A DNA stretch of 64,000 nt from Streptomyces barringtoniae (GCF_020819595.1 NZ_JAJHNP010000003.1:62001-126000); one strand, 5' to 3'; shown: positions 8,508 through 17,689, counted from the first letter of the stretch. The notes: generated from the sequence alone by a model not told the origin. Numbers and translations: made by a program.

Positions 8508-10711
8508 GCACCGTCGAAAGCAGGCCGCGGGTCGGCGCCGGCGTCAACCGGGTCGACGGCCCGCGCAAGGTCACCGGCACTGCCCCGTACCCGATGGACT
8601 TCAGCGTCCCCGGCCAGGCCTACGGTGCCCTGGTGCAGAGCACCGTCGCCGCGGGCCGGATCGTCCGTATGCACACCGACGCGGCCGAGGGCGCCCCCGG
8701 TGTGATCACCGTCCTCACCCACGAGAACGCCCCGAAGGTCGGGAAGGGTCCCACGACGGTCCTCGGTGCGTCGCCTCTCCCGCCGCTGCGCAACGACCGG
8801 ATCGTCCACCACGGGCAGCACATCGCCTTCGTGGTGGCCGAGACCCCGGAGCAGGCCACCGCCGCGGCGCGGCTGGTACGGGCCGACTACGAGACCGCGG
8901 AGCCGCTGCTGGACCTCCATGACCCGCGCGCCGAACAGGTCATCGACCCGTGGGGGATGGACACCTCGCGCGGCGACCCCGCGGCAGCGCTGGAATCCGC
9001 CGAGGTGACCGTGCGGGCCACCTACACCACGGCGGACAACACCAACAACCCGCTCGGCCTGTTCGCCACCCTGGCCGCGTGGGAGGGCGACACCCTCACC
9101 GTCCACGACACCAGTCAGTGGCCGTCGATGGTGCGCACCACCCTCGCCACGGTCTTCGGTATCCCCGAGAGCTCGGTACGGGTCCTGGTGCCCTATGTCG
9201 GCGGAGGCTTCGGTGCCGGTCTGCGCGCGTGGCCGCACGTGGTCCTCACCGCCATGGCCGCCCGGATGATCAAGCGACCGGTCAAGCTGGTGCTGACCCG
9301 GCCGCAGATGTTCACCTCCATCGGACACCGGCCCAGCGGGGTGCAGTGGCTGAGTGTCGGCGCCACACGCGACGGCGAGCTGGTCGCCCTGGACCACCGC
9401 AGCCTCACCTCCCTGAGCATGGAGGAAGCGGACTACGAGCCGTTCGCGTCGGGAACCGCGTTCGCCTACCGGTGCCCCAACGTGATCACGCAGGACCGGC
9501 AGGCCCGCCTGAACATCGCCGTGCCGACGTCCATGCGCGCCCCGGCCGAGGCGCAGGGCAACTTCGCGCTGGAGTCCGCGCTCGACGAGCTGGCCTGCAA
9601 ACTGCGCATGGACCCGGTGGAGCTGAGGCTGCGCAATCACACCGACGTCGACCCGCGCAACGGTCTGCCCTGGTCCGGCAAGGCGCTCCTGGAGTGCTAC
9701 GAGATCGGCGCGCGACGCTTCGGCTGGTCCGACCGGAACCCGGAACCCCGCTCCATGCGTGACGGCAACTGGCTCGTGGGCTACGGCATGGCGAGCGCGT
9801 GGTTCCCCTATTTCGCACAGCCCTGCGCGGCGCAGGCCACCGTCAACAGGGACGGCAGCGCGCTGGTGCGCAGCGCGGCGACCGACATCGGCACCGGAAC
9901 CTACACGGTCATGGCCCAACTGGCCGCCGAGGAAATGGGCCTGCCGCTGGACCGGGTCCGCTTCGACCTGGGCGACTCCGACATGCCCAACTCGATGATG
10001 GCGGGCGGCTCAGGTCTCACCGGCGCGCTGGGCAACGCCGTGCACGACGCCTGCCGGCGGCTGGTGCGCACGTTCGCCGAACTCGCGTGCGGCGACACCG
10101 ACTCACCCCTGTTTGGCTTCTCCCCGGACGACGTGGAGTGCACCGACGGGAGGGTCCACCCCGCGGGCCGCCCGGACCTCGGGGAGGCGTACGCCGACAT
10201 CCTCGCCCGGCACGGGCTGTCCGAGCTCACGTCGAACGGGAACAGCACGCCGCCGGTCGACACCGAACTGGGCATGTCCCTCGCCGGCGCGTACGGCGCG
10301 AAGTTCGTGGAAGTCCGGGTCGACACGGACCTCGGCCTCATCCGGGTCGCGCGGGTGGTCTCCGTGATCGACGGTGGGCGCATCCTGAACGAGAAGACGG
10401 CGAGGAGCCAGATCATCGGCGGGACGGTCGGCGGCATCGGCATGGCCCTGTTCGAGGACACGGTCACCGACCCGCGCACCGGGCGCATCGCCAACGGGAC
10501 GTTCGCCGACTACCTGATCGCGGTCAACGCCGATGTCCCGGAACTGGACGTGGTCTTCGTCGGCGAGCCCGATCACGGGACGGCCACCGGCACCAAAGGC
10601 GTCGGCGAGGTCGGCCTGGTCGGCATCGCGCCCGCGATCGCCAACGCCGTGCACCACGCCACCGGCAAGCGCATCCGCGAGCTGCCGATCACACTGGACG
10701 CTGTCCTTTGA
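8504..10711 (+). CDS. Molybdenum hydroxylase, molybdopterin-binding catalytic subunit
   Basis: A 735-residue catalytic subunit. N-terminal GVNRVDGPRKVTG opens the a/b hammerhead domain. VGGGFGAGL and MRAPAEAQ are molybdopterin-binding stretches, the second having Ala where MRAPGEA is usual. GTKGVGEVGLVG near the C-terminus holds the catalytic Glu of this family. The length fits the YagR/PaoC-like group rather than full xanthine dehydrogenase. The substrate is unknown: aldehydes, purines or N-heteroaromatics are all possible. The start overlaps the stop of the FAD subunit gene. No XdhC/PaoD-type maturation factor is adjacent, so cofactor insertion must be supplied from elsewhere. Confidence 0.92.
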   Translation: MSTVESRPRVGAGVNRVDGPRKVTGTAPYPMDFSVPGQAYGALVQSTVAAGRIVRMHTDAAEGAPGVITVLTHENAPKVGKGPTTVLGASPLPPLRNDRIVHHGQHIAFVVAETPEQATAAARLVRADYETAEPLLDLHDPRAEQVIDPWGMDTSRGDPAAALESAEVTVRATYTTADNTNNPLGLFATLAAWEGDTLTVHDTSQWPSMVRTTLATVFGIPESSVRVLVPYVGGGFGAGLRAWPHVVLTAMAARMIKRPVKLVLTRPQMFTSIGHRPSGVQWLSVGATRDGELVALDHRSLTSLSMEEADYEPFASGTAFAYRCPNVITQDRQARLNIAVPTSMRAPAEAQGNFALESALDELACKLRMDPVELRLRNHTDVDPRNGLPWSGKALLECYEIGARRFGWSDRNPEPRSMRDGNWLVGYGMASAWFPYFAQPCAAQATVNRDGSALVRSAATDIGTGTYTVMAQLAAEEMGLPLDRVRFDLGDSDMPNSMMAGGSGLTGALGNAVHDACRRLVRTFAELACGDTDSPLFGFSPDDVECTDGRVHPAGRPDLGEAYADILARHGLSELTSNGNSTPPVDTELGMSLAGAYGAKFVEVRVDTDLGLIRVARVVSVIDGGRILNEKTARSQIIGGTVGGIGMALFEDTVTDPRTGRIANGTFADYLIAVNADVPELDVVFVGEPDHGTATGTKGVGEVGLVGIAPAIANAVHHATGKRIRELPITLDAVL

Positions 10712-11025
10712 ATGGCCGGTCGAAACGGCGTTGTCGTGGCCCGGGGCGGGTCGGCCAGCCGACACCACGCTCCACGCGCGCCGTCGCGCCCTCACCGAAA
10801 CAGGGCGCGGCTGCTTGTGACGGTTCATCTCCTGCACCTGAGCACCGGGGAGGGCGCGGTGAGCCAGCCGGTCTCGGTCTCACACTCCTGATGGATGACT
10901 GGAGAGCCACTGGGCTTGCCGATCGCGTGTCTGGTGACGCTCACGGAGCGCCACCGTCAGAGCCGTCGGCTGGACCCTGGCACTTCGAGTACCGGGGCTG
11001 AGACAGGAGCAGGCGCTCTGCGGAC
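10712..11025. other. Intergenic stretch between convergent genes
   Basis: About 310 bases between the convergent molybdenum hydroxylase operon and the DUF427 gene. I see no gene and no convincing terminator hairpin. Confidence 0.5.
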
Positions 11026-11886
11026 TCAGTGGTCCTTGACTTCGTCGGCGTCCAGGCCGCGATCGACGCCGTGGGGGACGACGTTCTGCCCGGGCTCGAG
11101 ATGCAGGCGCGTGCCGTCGAGACGGACCTCGACCTTGTCCGCTTCGAAGGAGACCAGGTCGCCGATCCGGTCGACCTCCCGGTAGGCGTTGAGATACGAC
11201 CATGCGGCGCGGCGTGCGTCGCCGATGTCGTAGTAGTCGCACAGGCCCTTGTAAGGGCAGAAGGTCTGGCCTTCCACAGGGCGCAGCCGGATCTCGTCGA
11301 TGTCGGCGCGCGGGACGTACCAGCGCGGCGCGAATCCGGACTCGTAGAGGACGACGGGGTGTTCGGAGCGGGCGATCACCGTGTCGCCGAGGCGGACCTC
11401 CAGGGTGCGGGAGGTGTCGCGGATGTCGATCCGGTGGTACTGGTCCGCGGCGTGCCCCAGGATGCGTTCGTCCTCCTCGTAGACGGCATCCATCGCCCGC
11501 CAGGCGAAGGCGATGCGGCCCCGGAGCTCGGCGGCATGAGCGGGCGGCGCGGTGAACTCCCAGGCTGCGCGTTCGGTGGTGCGGTCGCCGGCGCGCACCG
11601 CGTACCAGGCCGTGTCGCCGAGATCCTTGTGGTGGGTGACCTTGCCACTCGGGAGCAGGGCCTGTGGGTCGACGTCTTCCCGGGAGAAGTAGGCGACGGG
11701 GTAGCGGCCCGGTTCGTGCAGCAGGATCACGTTCTCGCTGTCGGCGATCCACGTGTCGTTGAACTTCACGCGCATGCGGCGGCGCAGCGGCTCGGCGAAC
11801 AGGAGGCGTTCCGGGAGCGGTTCGGGGGTGAGGAAGTGTCCGATCGCGCCGGCGGAGAGCGGGCCTTGCTGCCAGGACAATCCCAT
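11026..11886 (-). CDS. DUF427 domain protein, two tandem domains
   Basis: A 286-residue protein with two copies of the DUF427 fold, about residues 35-125 and 160-250. The repeat pairs VKFNDTWIADSENVILLHEP with VRLGDTVIARSEHPVVLYES. The second copy has the usual GQTFCPYKGLCDYYDI segment, whereas the first has the degenerate SGKVTHHKDLGDTAWYAV. The family is widespread in actinobacteria and fungi and has no firmly assigned biochemical role. The ATG has GAAAGGAG upstream. The gene appears monocistronic. No membrane segment or signal is present. Confidence 0.88.
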   Translation of the reverse strand: MGLSWQQGPLSAGAIGHFLTPEPLPERLLFAEPLRRRMRVKFNDTWIADSENVILLHEPGRYPVAYFSREDVDPQALLPSGKVTHHKDLGDTAWYAVRAGDRTTERAAWEFTAPPAHAAELRGRIAFAWRAMDAVYEEDERILGHAADQYHRIDIRDTSRTLEVRLGDTVIARSEHPVVLYESGFAPRWYVPRADIDEIRLRPVEGQTFCPYKGLCDYYDIGDARRAAWSYLNAYREVDRIGDLVSFEADKVEVRLDGTRLHLEPGQNVVPHGVDRGLDADEVKDH

Positions 11887-12345
11887 GGCGGGCTCCTTTC
11901 GGGGTGGGGGGTGGACGGTGGCCGCACCCCGGGTGGGGTGGTTGTCGTCGACGGTCGGGGGCGGTGCGCATGCCCCGCCCGGTATCCGCGGTCAGCGGGA
12001 GCGGCGGGATGCGGACGCCGCAGTGGCACGCGCTGCCATGAACGCCGACGTGAAGGCAGTACGGGCGCCTGATGAGGCGGACCAGGAGGTCGCGGCCGTC
12101 CGGGCTCTTGCGCTGGACGACGTGGCCGGCCGGATCCGTGGCGCAGGCCCGGATGTCGTCGCCGTACCGGAACCCGCCCAGCTGTCGAGGGCTTGCGTGG
12201 CGGAGTCCCGGGCGGCGCGCATGGTCCGCGGGGTGGAGCCGCGAACCGTGTGGGGCAAGGTGTCGCCTGGCGGGTCCTTTGTGCCGGCTGCGACAGGAGG
12301 GGGCTTTGGTCCCCGGCCACCGCAGCCGCCCCGACGCCCTGCCCG
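11887..12345. other. Gap with a possible minus-strand coding remnant
   Basis: No complete gene is visible. On the minus strand from about 12190 to 11960, one frame has almost every codon ending in G or C and reads like protein (GFRYGDDIRACATDPAG, then KSPDGRDLLVRLIRRP). It has no start codon or ribosome site. It may be a fragment of a lost gene upstream of the DUF427 gene. I do not recognise its family. Confidence 0.35.
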
Positions 12346-13215
12346 TCAGGCGAGGACGCGGCCGAGGAAGTCGCGGATGTGCTCGGCGATGGTCTCGAGG
12401 TGGCTCTCCAGCGCGAAGTGGCCGGAGGCGAGCAGGTGGATCTCGGCATCGGGCAGGTCCTGGCGGAACGCCTCCGCGCCCGCGGGGCCGAAGATCTCGT
12501 CGCCTGCGCCCCAGACCGCGAGCAGCGGAACCTGGGAGGCGCGGAAGTACTGATGGACCTGTGGGTAGAGGTCCACGTTGGTGGGGTAGTCGCGGAACAG
12601 CTTGAGCTGGATCTCGTCGTTGCCGGGACGGTCCAGCAGTGCCTGGTCGTGCACCCAGTTGTCCGGGCTGACGAGGCTGGGGTCCGCCACTCCGTTCACG
12701 TACTGCCAGCGTGTGGTCTCGAGGGTCAGGGCGCCGCGCATGGGGGCCTCGGTGCCCGGTCCCGGGGCCTCGGCATAGGCGAAGGCGTCGTCCCAGAAGG
12801 GCTTGACGAAGCCCTCTTCGTAGGCGTTGCCGTTCTGGGTGACGATCGCAGTGATGCGGTCCGGGGCCTGGAGGGCGAGACGCCAGCCGATGGGGGCGCC
12901 GTAGTCCTGCACGTACATCGCGAACCGGTCGATGCCCAGGTGCTGGAGCAGGCCGGAGGTGACCTCGGTGAGGGCGTCGAAGGTGTAGGGGAAGTCCTGC
13001 ACGGCAGGCATCGCGGACTGCCCGAACCCGATGTGGTCGGGGGCGATCACGTGGTAGCGGTCGGCCAGCGCCGGGATCAGGTGGCGGAACATGTGCGAGC
13101 TGGTCGGGAAGCCGTGGAGAAGCACGACTGCGGGTGCCTGGGGGTCGCCGGCCTCCCGGTAGAAGACCTCGAGCCCGTTGACGGTGGCTGTGCGGTGGTG
13201 GACTGCGGAAGCCAT
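12346..13215 (-). CDS. Alpha/beta hydrolase with Asp nucleophile (haloalkane dehalogenase / epoxide hydrolase-like)
   Basis: A 289-residue alpha/beta-fold hydrolase. The oxyanion motif is LLHGFPT (His34-Gly35). The nucleophile elbow VQDYGAPIG puts Asp104 in the nucleophile position, as in haloalkane dehalogenases and epoxide hydrolases. SGHFALE near the C-terminus supplies the catalytic His. The residue after the nucleophile is Tyr, not the halide-binding Trp of true haloalkane dehalogenases, so dehalogenation is uncertain. I chose the ATG at 13215 because GAGGGG lies eight bases upstream. The leader contains repeated TAACC/AATGGTTA motifs that may be operator sites. Confidence 0.85.
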   Translation of the reverse strand: MASAVHHRTATVNGLEVFYREAGDPQAPAVVLLHGFPTSSHMFRHLIPALADRYHVIAPDHIGFGQSAMPAVQDFPYTFDALTEVTSGLLQHLGIDRFAMYVQDYGAPIGWRLALQAPDRITAIVTQNGNAYEEGFVKPFWDDAFAYAEAPGPGTEAPMRGALTLETTRWQYVNGVADPSLVSPDNWVHDQALLDRPGNDEIQLKLFRDYPTNVDLYPQVHQYFRASQVPLLAVWGAGDEIFGPAGAEAFRQDLPDAEIHLLASGHFALESHLETIAEHIRDFLGRVLA

Positions 13216-13220
13216 ATTTC

Positions 13221-13301
13221 TAACCCCTCTATCGAGCTTCAATGGTTATAGATCCAGTCGAGCACGCTTAACCTAACCTGTCAAGATGCTTTTAATGGTT
13301 A
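13221..13301. promoter_or_regulatory. Repeated AATGGTTA motifs upstream of the hydrolase
   Basis: AATGGTTA occurs at 13241-13248 and 13294-13301, and the related TAACC or TTAACCTAACC occurs at 13221 and 13268-13278. This stretch is markedly AT-richer than its surroundings and lies directly upstream of the minus-strand hydrolase gene. It is a likely promoter/operator region, but the regulator is unknown. Confidence 0.4.
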
Positions 13302-13698
13302 GATGGCGCTGAGGATGCCGTGCGCCCGGGCGGCGGAACGTGGGCCTGCCTCAAGCCTCCGTCCGTGATCGGCCATCAGCCAGCGCACCGCGCACCTCGG
13401 GCCTGCGTGCCTCGTGGTCCACCAGGGAACCGCTGCCATCACCGGCCTGGAGCGGGCACGCTCGACCCCTTCACGTGCCACATCGAGAGCCTGTGCAAGT
13501 GCGGCGATTTCCGTGGCCCACGTCCAGTCGAAACCGGACGCTCGTGCAGAAGACCAAAGAGCGGTCGACAACGCTCACGGGGAGGATGACGATGGATTCG
13601 TGATCACGGAATCGCGGCGGCACCGGCACGACGGCCCCGCCGCACAGATCCCAGCTCCCTGAGGGGTTGCCCGGCCGGCCACCCGCAGGAGGTCCGCA
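13302..13698. other. Gap without a confident gene
   Basis: About 400 bases. A minus-strand frame (13299-13571) of 90 codons with mixed third-position GC is open, but it has only a TTG start, no ribosome site and no family I know. The right end carries the AGGAGGT ribosome site of the MOSC fusion gene. Confidence 0.4.
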
Positions 13699-15462
13699 AT
13701 GGCGACACTGCTGTCCGTCAACGTGGGGATGCCCAAGGACGTCTCCTGGCAGGGAAGGACCGTCCACACCGGAGCCTGGAAGGCCCCCGTCCAGGGCCCT
13801 CGTACGGTCCGGCGGCTGAACGTCGACGGAGACGGTCAAGGAGACCTGGCCGGGCACGGCGGCGAAATCCGTGCTGTCCTCGTCTACCAGCTGCAGTCCT
13901 ACCAGTACTGGCAGAAGCAACTCGGCCGTGACGACCTGAGCTTCGGGATGTTCGGGGAGAACTTCACCGTCGACGGCCTGTCCGACGACGAAGTGTGCAT
14001 CGGCGACCGGTACCGCATCGGCGAAGCCGAATTCGAGGTCACCCAGCCCCGCGTCACCTGCTACCGCGTCGGCATGCGCCTGGGCGAACCCGCCATGGCC
14101 TCCCTCCTGGTCGCCCACCACCGTCCCGGGTTCTACCTGCGCGTCATCACCGAGGGCCGCGTCCAGGCCGGGGACGAGATCACCCTCACCCGCAAGGGCC
14201 CGGAAGGACTCAGCGTCGCCGACACCGACGCGCTGCTCTACCTCCCCGACCGTGACCCCGCGAAGCTGCGCAAAGCACTGGACATCCCCGCCCTCAGCCC
14301 CGGATGGCAGCAGTCCTTCCGTGAACTCGCCACCGCCCAGCAGCCCACACAGGAACCGGGGTGGCCGGCCGAACGCGCAGCCACCCAGCAGCCCGGAGAA
14401 GAACCGGGATGGCCGGGCTTCAAGACCATGCGCGTCGCCCGCATCGTCCCCGAGACCCCCACCGTCTCTTCGATCTACCTCGAGACCACCGACGACACGC
14501 TCCTGCCCGAGGCCCGCCCGGGTCAGTACCTCTCCATCCGCCTCGCCGTCGGCGACGCCGCCCCCGCAGTGCGCAGCTACTCCCTGTCCTCCTCCCCCAC
14601 AGCACGCACCTACCGCATCAGCGTCAAGCACGAACCTCAGGGGAGAGTCAGCGGCTACATCCATGCCGCGCTCCGTCCCGGGGACCTCGTGGACATCGCC
14701 AGCCCCCGCGGAACGTTCGTACTGGAAGAGACCACCCGCCCGATCCTCCTCGTCTCGGCAGGGATCGGCGCCACTCCCGTGCTCGCCATGCTGCACCGAC
14801 TCGCCGCCACACGCGACCCACGCCCGGTCTGGTGGATCCACGTCGCCCACGACCGCGCCCACCACGCTTTCTCGGACGAGAGCCACGCGCTCCTGGCACA
14901 ACTCCCCCACGCCCACGAGCACATCTACTACACCGCGGACACCGCCCCACATTCCGACGACCCGCACATCGCCCAGGGCCGCCCCACGGCCCGATCACTC
15001 AGCGCGATGGGGATCCCTGCCGAAGCCGACGCCTACCTCTGTGGACCGCCCGCCTTCATGGACGACCTCGGCAGCCTCCTGCGCGCCCACGGCCTGAACC
15101 CAGAGCGGATCCGCACGGAACAATTCAGCGCGCTCGCAGCCATCAACCCCGGCATCACTCCCACCGCCGCGGTCCGGCCGCACCAACCACCCGGTCCCAC
15201 GGGCAACGGCCCCCTCATCACCTTCGCCCGCAGCGGCATCGCCACACCATGGTCACCCGCCCACTCCTCCCTCCTCGACCTCGCCGAAGCCTGCGACATC
15301 CCCACCCGTTGGTCGTGCCGCACCGGTGTCTGCCACACCTGCACGACCCACCTCGTGGCGGGCGACATCACCTACACCACCCCACCCCTCGAACCCCCCG
15401 AAGCCGGCACCATCCTCGTCTGCTGCAGCCAACCCACCACCGAAGTCGTCCTCGACCTCTAG
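13699..15462 (+). CDS. MOSC domain - FAD/NAD reductase - 2Fe-2S ferredoxin fusion protein
   Basis: A 587-residue three-part redox protein. Residues 1 to about 220 are a MOSC domain of the YiiM type, with GLAGHGG-like DLAGHGGEIRAVLVY, GMFGENF and the conserved Cys121 in RVTCYRVG. MOSC enzymes reduce N-hydroxylated substrates through a molybdenum cofactor. Residues about 245-480 are a ferredoxin-NADP-reductase-type module with the FAD motif RSYSLSSSP near 291 and the nucleotide motif YLCGPPAFM. The C-terminus is a plant-type 2Fe-2S ferredoxin with Cys540, Cys545, Cys548 (CRTGVCHTC) and a Cys575/576 pair. A repeated QPxxEPGWP linker joins MOSC to the reductase. The ATG has an AGGAGGT site. The gene looks monocistronic and cytoplasmic. 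Confidence 0.9.
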   Translation: MATLLSVNVGMPKDVSWQGRTVHTGAWKAPVQGPRTVRRLNVDGDGQGDLAGHGGEIRAVLVYQLQSYQYWQKQLGRDDLSFGMFGENFTVDGLSDDEVCIGDRYRIGEAEFEVTQPRVTCYRVGMRLGEPAMASLLVAHHRPGFYLRVITEGRVQAGDEITLTRKGPEGLSVADTDALLYLPDRDPAKLRKALDIPALSPGWQQSFRELATAQQPTQEPGWPAERAATQQPGEEPGWPGFKTMRVARIVPETPTVSSIYLETTDDTLLPEARPGQYLSIRLAVGDAAPAVRSYSLSSSPTARTYRISVKHEPQGRVSGYIHAALRPGDLVDIASPRGTFVLEETTRPILLVSAGIGATPVLAMLHRLAATRDPRPVWWIHVAHDRAHHAFSDESHALLAQLPHAHEHIYYTADTAPHSDDPHIAQGRPTARSLSAMGIPAEADAYLCGPPAFMDDLGSLLRAHGLNPERIRTEQFSALAAINPGITPTAAVRPHQPPGPTGNGPLITFARSGIATPWSPAHSSLLDLAEACDIPTRWSCRTGVCHTCTTHLVAGDITYTTPPLEPPEAGTILVCCSQPTTEVVLDL

Positions 15463-15515
15463 GGCTGTCGGGCGGATCTTTGAACCGCCTGGTGTCCAAG
15501 TCCGCTCGCCTGGTC

Positions 15516-15660
15516 ATGGGGCGGGACGATCTCACGAACCGCGAATGGTCTCGGCTGCTTGCCGCATCCGTCCAAAACCGGCGGGCGGGACGGACGCTGA
15601 GCCAGTCACCGCAAGGTGATCAACGGCAGACCGCACTGGACGGACGCCGCCCGCTTGCGT
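15516..15660 (+). pseudogene. IS transposase N-terminal remnant
   Basis: MGRDDLTNREWSRLLAAS followed, in a shifted frame, by HRKVINGRPHWTDA resembles the start of IS5-family transposases in Streptomyces (usual form DLTDAEWxRLxPLLP, then HRxVINGxLxRxRTG). Only about 45 residues are recognisable, and a frameshift separates the two blocks. No catalytic residues remain. Confidence 0.55.
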
Positions 15661-15758
15661 TCCTGGTCACGCCGGGGCAGGGGGACGACGCGCTCTGCGG
15701 AGGCGGCAGATCCAGCGCACCGTCCCCGAGCGACCAGACCGGCGGGCCGACCGCCGGT

Positions 15759-16310
15759 TCATCCCTGCCAGAGGAAGGCGGCCTCGCTACAGGGGGCGCA
15801 GTGAAAGATGTAGCCGCGGCCACCTCCGCCGAAGTTGGCGGAGGTGGCGAAGTCGGATCCCTCCTCGAGTTCGGCCGTGAAGGTCATACGGGCGGTGCAG
15901 GAGGGACAGTCAGGGGTCTCATCACCTTGGATCCAGTCTGCTTCGCCACCCAGCCGGCCCAGAACCGGCTCCTCGGTTGGGGCGTCGGCCGGGTACGGGC
16001 GCAAGGCGGTGACCGCACCGAGCAGCGTCTCGCCTTCGTCGGGGACCGTGGCCGCCGCCAGTCGACCTCTGAACACGAAGGCGCGGTTGGCACCGGCGGT
16101 GGCGTCCCAGTCGTCGCACATACCGGGATCGTTCTGGCAGAAGAACACCGCGACTGCCCCGAGATCGAGGGGCAGATGAGCGAGGAACTGCATGGGCCCG
16201 CCGCAGTTGCGGCAGTTCGGCCAGACGAATCCATCCGGGACGAGCGGGACTCCTCCCGTGCGCAGTACGGGAGCGTCGGCTACGGCTTCCCCGCCGTGGA
16301 TCAGCAGCAT
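15759..16310 (-). CDS. Zinc-binding-like cysteine-rich protein, DUF1963/YwqG-like
   Basis: A 183-residue protein. A first Cys pair lies in PNCRNCGGPMQFLAHLPLDL, whose later part is typical of DUF1963 (YwqG) proteins. Further segments are VFFCQNDPGMCDDW, then TPDCPSCTARM and FHCAPC near the C-terminus. The CxxC pairs suggest metal binding. The role of the family is unknown. I chose the ATG at 16310, although a TTG two codons earlier is also open and neither has a good ribosome site. High third-position GC supports coding. It is an intact gene inside a region of broken ones. Confidence 0.72.
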   Translation of the reverse strand: MLLIHGGEAVADAPVLRTGGVPLVPDGFVWPNCRNCGGPMQFLAHLPLDLGAVAVFFCQNDPGMCDDWDATAGANRAFVFRGRLAAATVPDEGETLLGAVTALRPYPADAPTEEPVLGRLGGEADWIQGDETPDCPSCTARMTFTAELEEGSDFATSANFGGGGRGYIFHCAPCSEAAFLWQG

Positions 16311-16439
16311 GGCCAAAGCCTAGGTGCAGCCTCCCGCACTCCAGCCGGGGGTCCACCGGCGCCGCCAAGCCAAGATCCGCCGGACAACCCCTAGCGGAGA
16401 ACACCTCTCCGGTGGTGCCGACCGCCATGCCACCGCCGC

Positions 16440-16830
16440 CTTTGCCGCCCTGGCCCAGCAGCGGACGGTCGACCGTTACCACCTGCCGCTCGCGGCGGTG
16501 ACGCTTGTCGGATTCGGCACCGCAGGCATGGCATTCGGCAGCGTGATCACCGCGAGCGCCAAAATCGCCGAACCGTGACCAGGGTTTGGCCGGCGGAATG
16601 ATCAACACCGGCCGACAGCCGGGCGCCGCGATGGGGGCAGCGCTGTTTGCCGCGGTCGCCGACGCGCTCGACCGAATACGGCGCGCTCGACGGCAGTCGG
16701 CAACCGGGCGGCCCCGGTCGCAGGGCTGGTGGCGGCCGCACTTGCCACGCTCGTGACGCTGAAGGCCGGGTACCGGGCACTACGGCAGGTGTCACTGTCC
16801 GGCGGATCATCCAGGACGTGCGGTGAGCGA
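16440..16830 (+). pseudogene. MFS drug transporter, C-terminal remnant with frameshifts
   Basis: Consecutive frames read PLAAVTLVGFGTAGMAFGSV, then LAGGMINTGRQPGAAMGAAL, then APVAGLVAAALATLVTLKAGY. In DHA2-type MFS transporters these are helix 11, the conserved GLAGGxxNTxRQxGxAxG segment, and the last membrane helix. Stops or shifts separate them (an in-frame TGA at 16576 and another shift near 16680). The N-terminal ten or so helices are missing. Confidence 0.65.
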
Positions 16831-16978
16831 GCGCTTGCCCGACCCCACGCAGGGCCCGGCGGGTGCTCTCGGCGGCCGCCCCCGCAGTCCACGCGGTGGT
16901 GACAGGCCCGGACGCGCGGGTGATGACAGGGGTCCGGCCCAGCGGCCAAGTGATCGTCTGCGCCACGGTACCCGGGCA

Positions 16979-17392
16979 TCAGGCGGAGGTGGGGTGCGAC
17001 GTCTCCTGGTCGCGCTGGTAGGCGGCGAGGAGGAAGAGCCAGATCTCGCTGACGGTCGGGAAGCAGGCGACCGCATGCCTGAGCCGTTTGAGCGGGACCT
17101 CGCCGGCGACCGCGATGGTCGCCGAGTGCAGGAGTTCGCTGACGCCCAGCCCGACGAACGTCACTCCGAGCAGTGCCTCCCGGTCGAGGCCGACGAGCAG
17201 CCGGGCGTGGCCCCGGTAGCCGTCGGCGTAGAGGTTGGCGCCCTGGGCGGCATTGAAGTCCAGGTCGACGGTCTTGATGCGGTAGCCGGCGTCGACCGCC
17301 TGTGCGGCGGTGAGGCCCGCTGCGGCCGCCTCGGGGTCGCTGAAGAAGACCTGCGGTACGGCGTGCTGGTCGGCGGTGGTGGCATGGTCACC
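16979..17392 (-). pseudogene. Mercuric reductase-like pyridine nucleotide-disulfide oxidoreductase, C-terminal remnant
   Basis: One open frame of about 135 codons without a start reads PQVFFSDPEAAAAGLTAAQA, then FVGLGVSELLHSATIAVAGE, ending in FPTVSEIWLFLLAAYQ. This is the dimerisation domain of class I disulfide oxidoreductases of the MerA-like group (usual form PxVxFTDPEVAxVGLT, VAELLHSATxAxxGEVP, YPTVSE). The FAD and NAD domains and the redox disulfide are absent. The piece abuts a CMD-family fragment on the same strand, so a deletion probably fused two unrelated genes. Confidence 0.7.
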
Positions 17393-17655
17393 CAGGGGAC
17401 ATCGTCCAGTTGGTGAGGAGGGGCGCCGGATTGGCCACGACCTCGGCCCTCACGGCGTCGGTGACGCCCGCGGCCCGGGCCGCTTTCGGCTGGGTGCCGG
17501 CGATGCTGCCGCAGATGCGGGCGATGGCGTCGGAGAAGGCGAGCAGTGCGGCGGTGTGCGGGTCGGGGGACTCGGCGTCGCGGGCCCGGTCCAGTTCCTC
17601 GACGTCGTCCTTGGCGACGTGCGCCCCTATGCAGGAGCAGCAACCCCAGGGGATC
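17388..17655 (-). pseudogene. Carboxymuconolactone decarboxylase / AhpD-like, C-terminal remnant
   Basis: About 85 codons in one frame carry the CMD-family redox-Cys motif CCSCIGAHVAK, then ARDAESPDPHTAALLAFSDA, then ARAAGVTDAVRAEVVAN, ending LLTNWTMSPG. Intact peroxidase-like relatives end NVxTNYFNHVADT, so the tail is altered where it meets the neighbouring reductase fragment. The homology stops abruptly at about 17655, next to a tRNA-T-arm-like sequence. There is no start codon. Confidence 0.6.
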
Positions 17656-17689
17656 CTCGCAGGGTTCGAATCCTGCCTCGCTGTCTTCT

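Noticed and set aside
13299..13571. A 90-codon minus-strand frame next to the hydrolase promoter
   Set aside because: Only a TTG start, no ribosome site, mixed codon bias and no recognised family. Too weak to call a gene.
13471..14967. A 498-codon minus-strand frame across the MOSC fusion gene
   Set aside because: Low-complexity Gly/Val-rich translation opposite a gene with clear domains.
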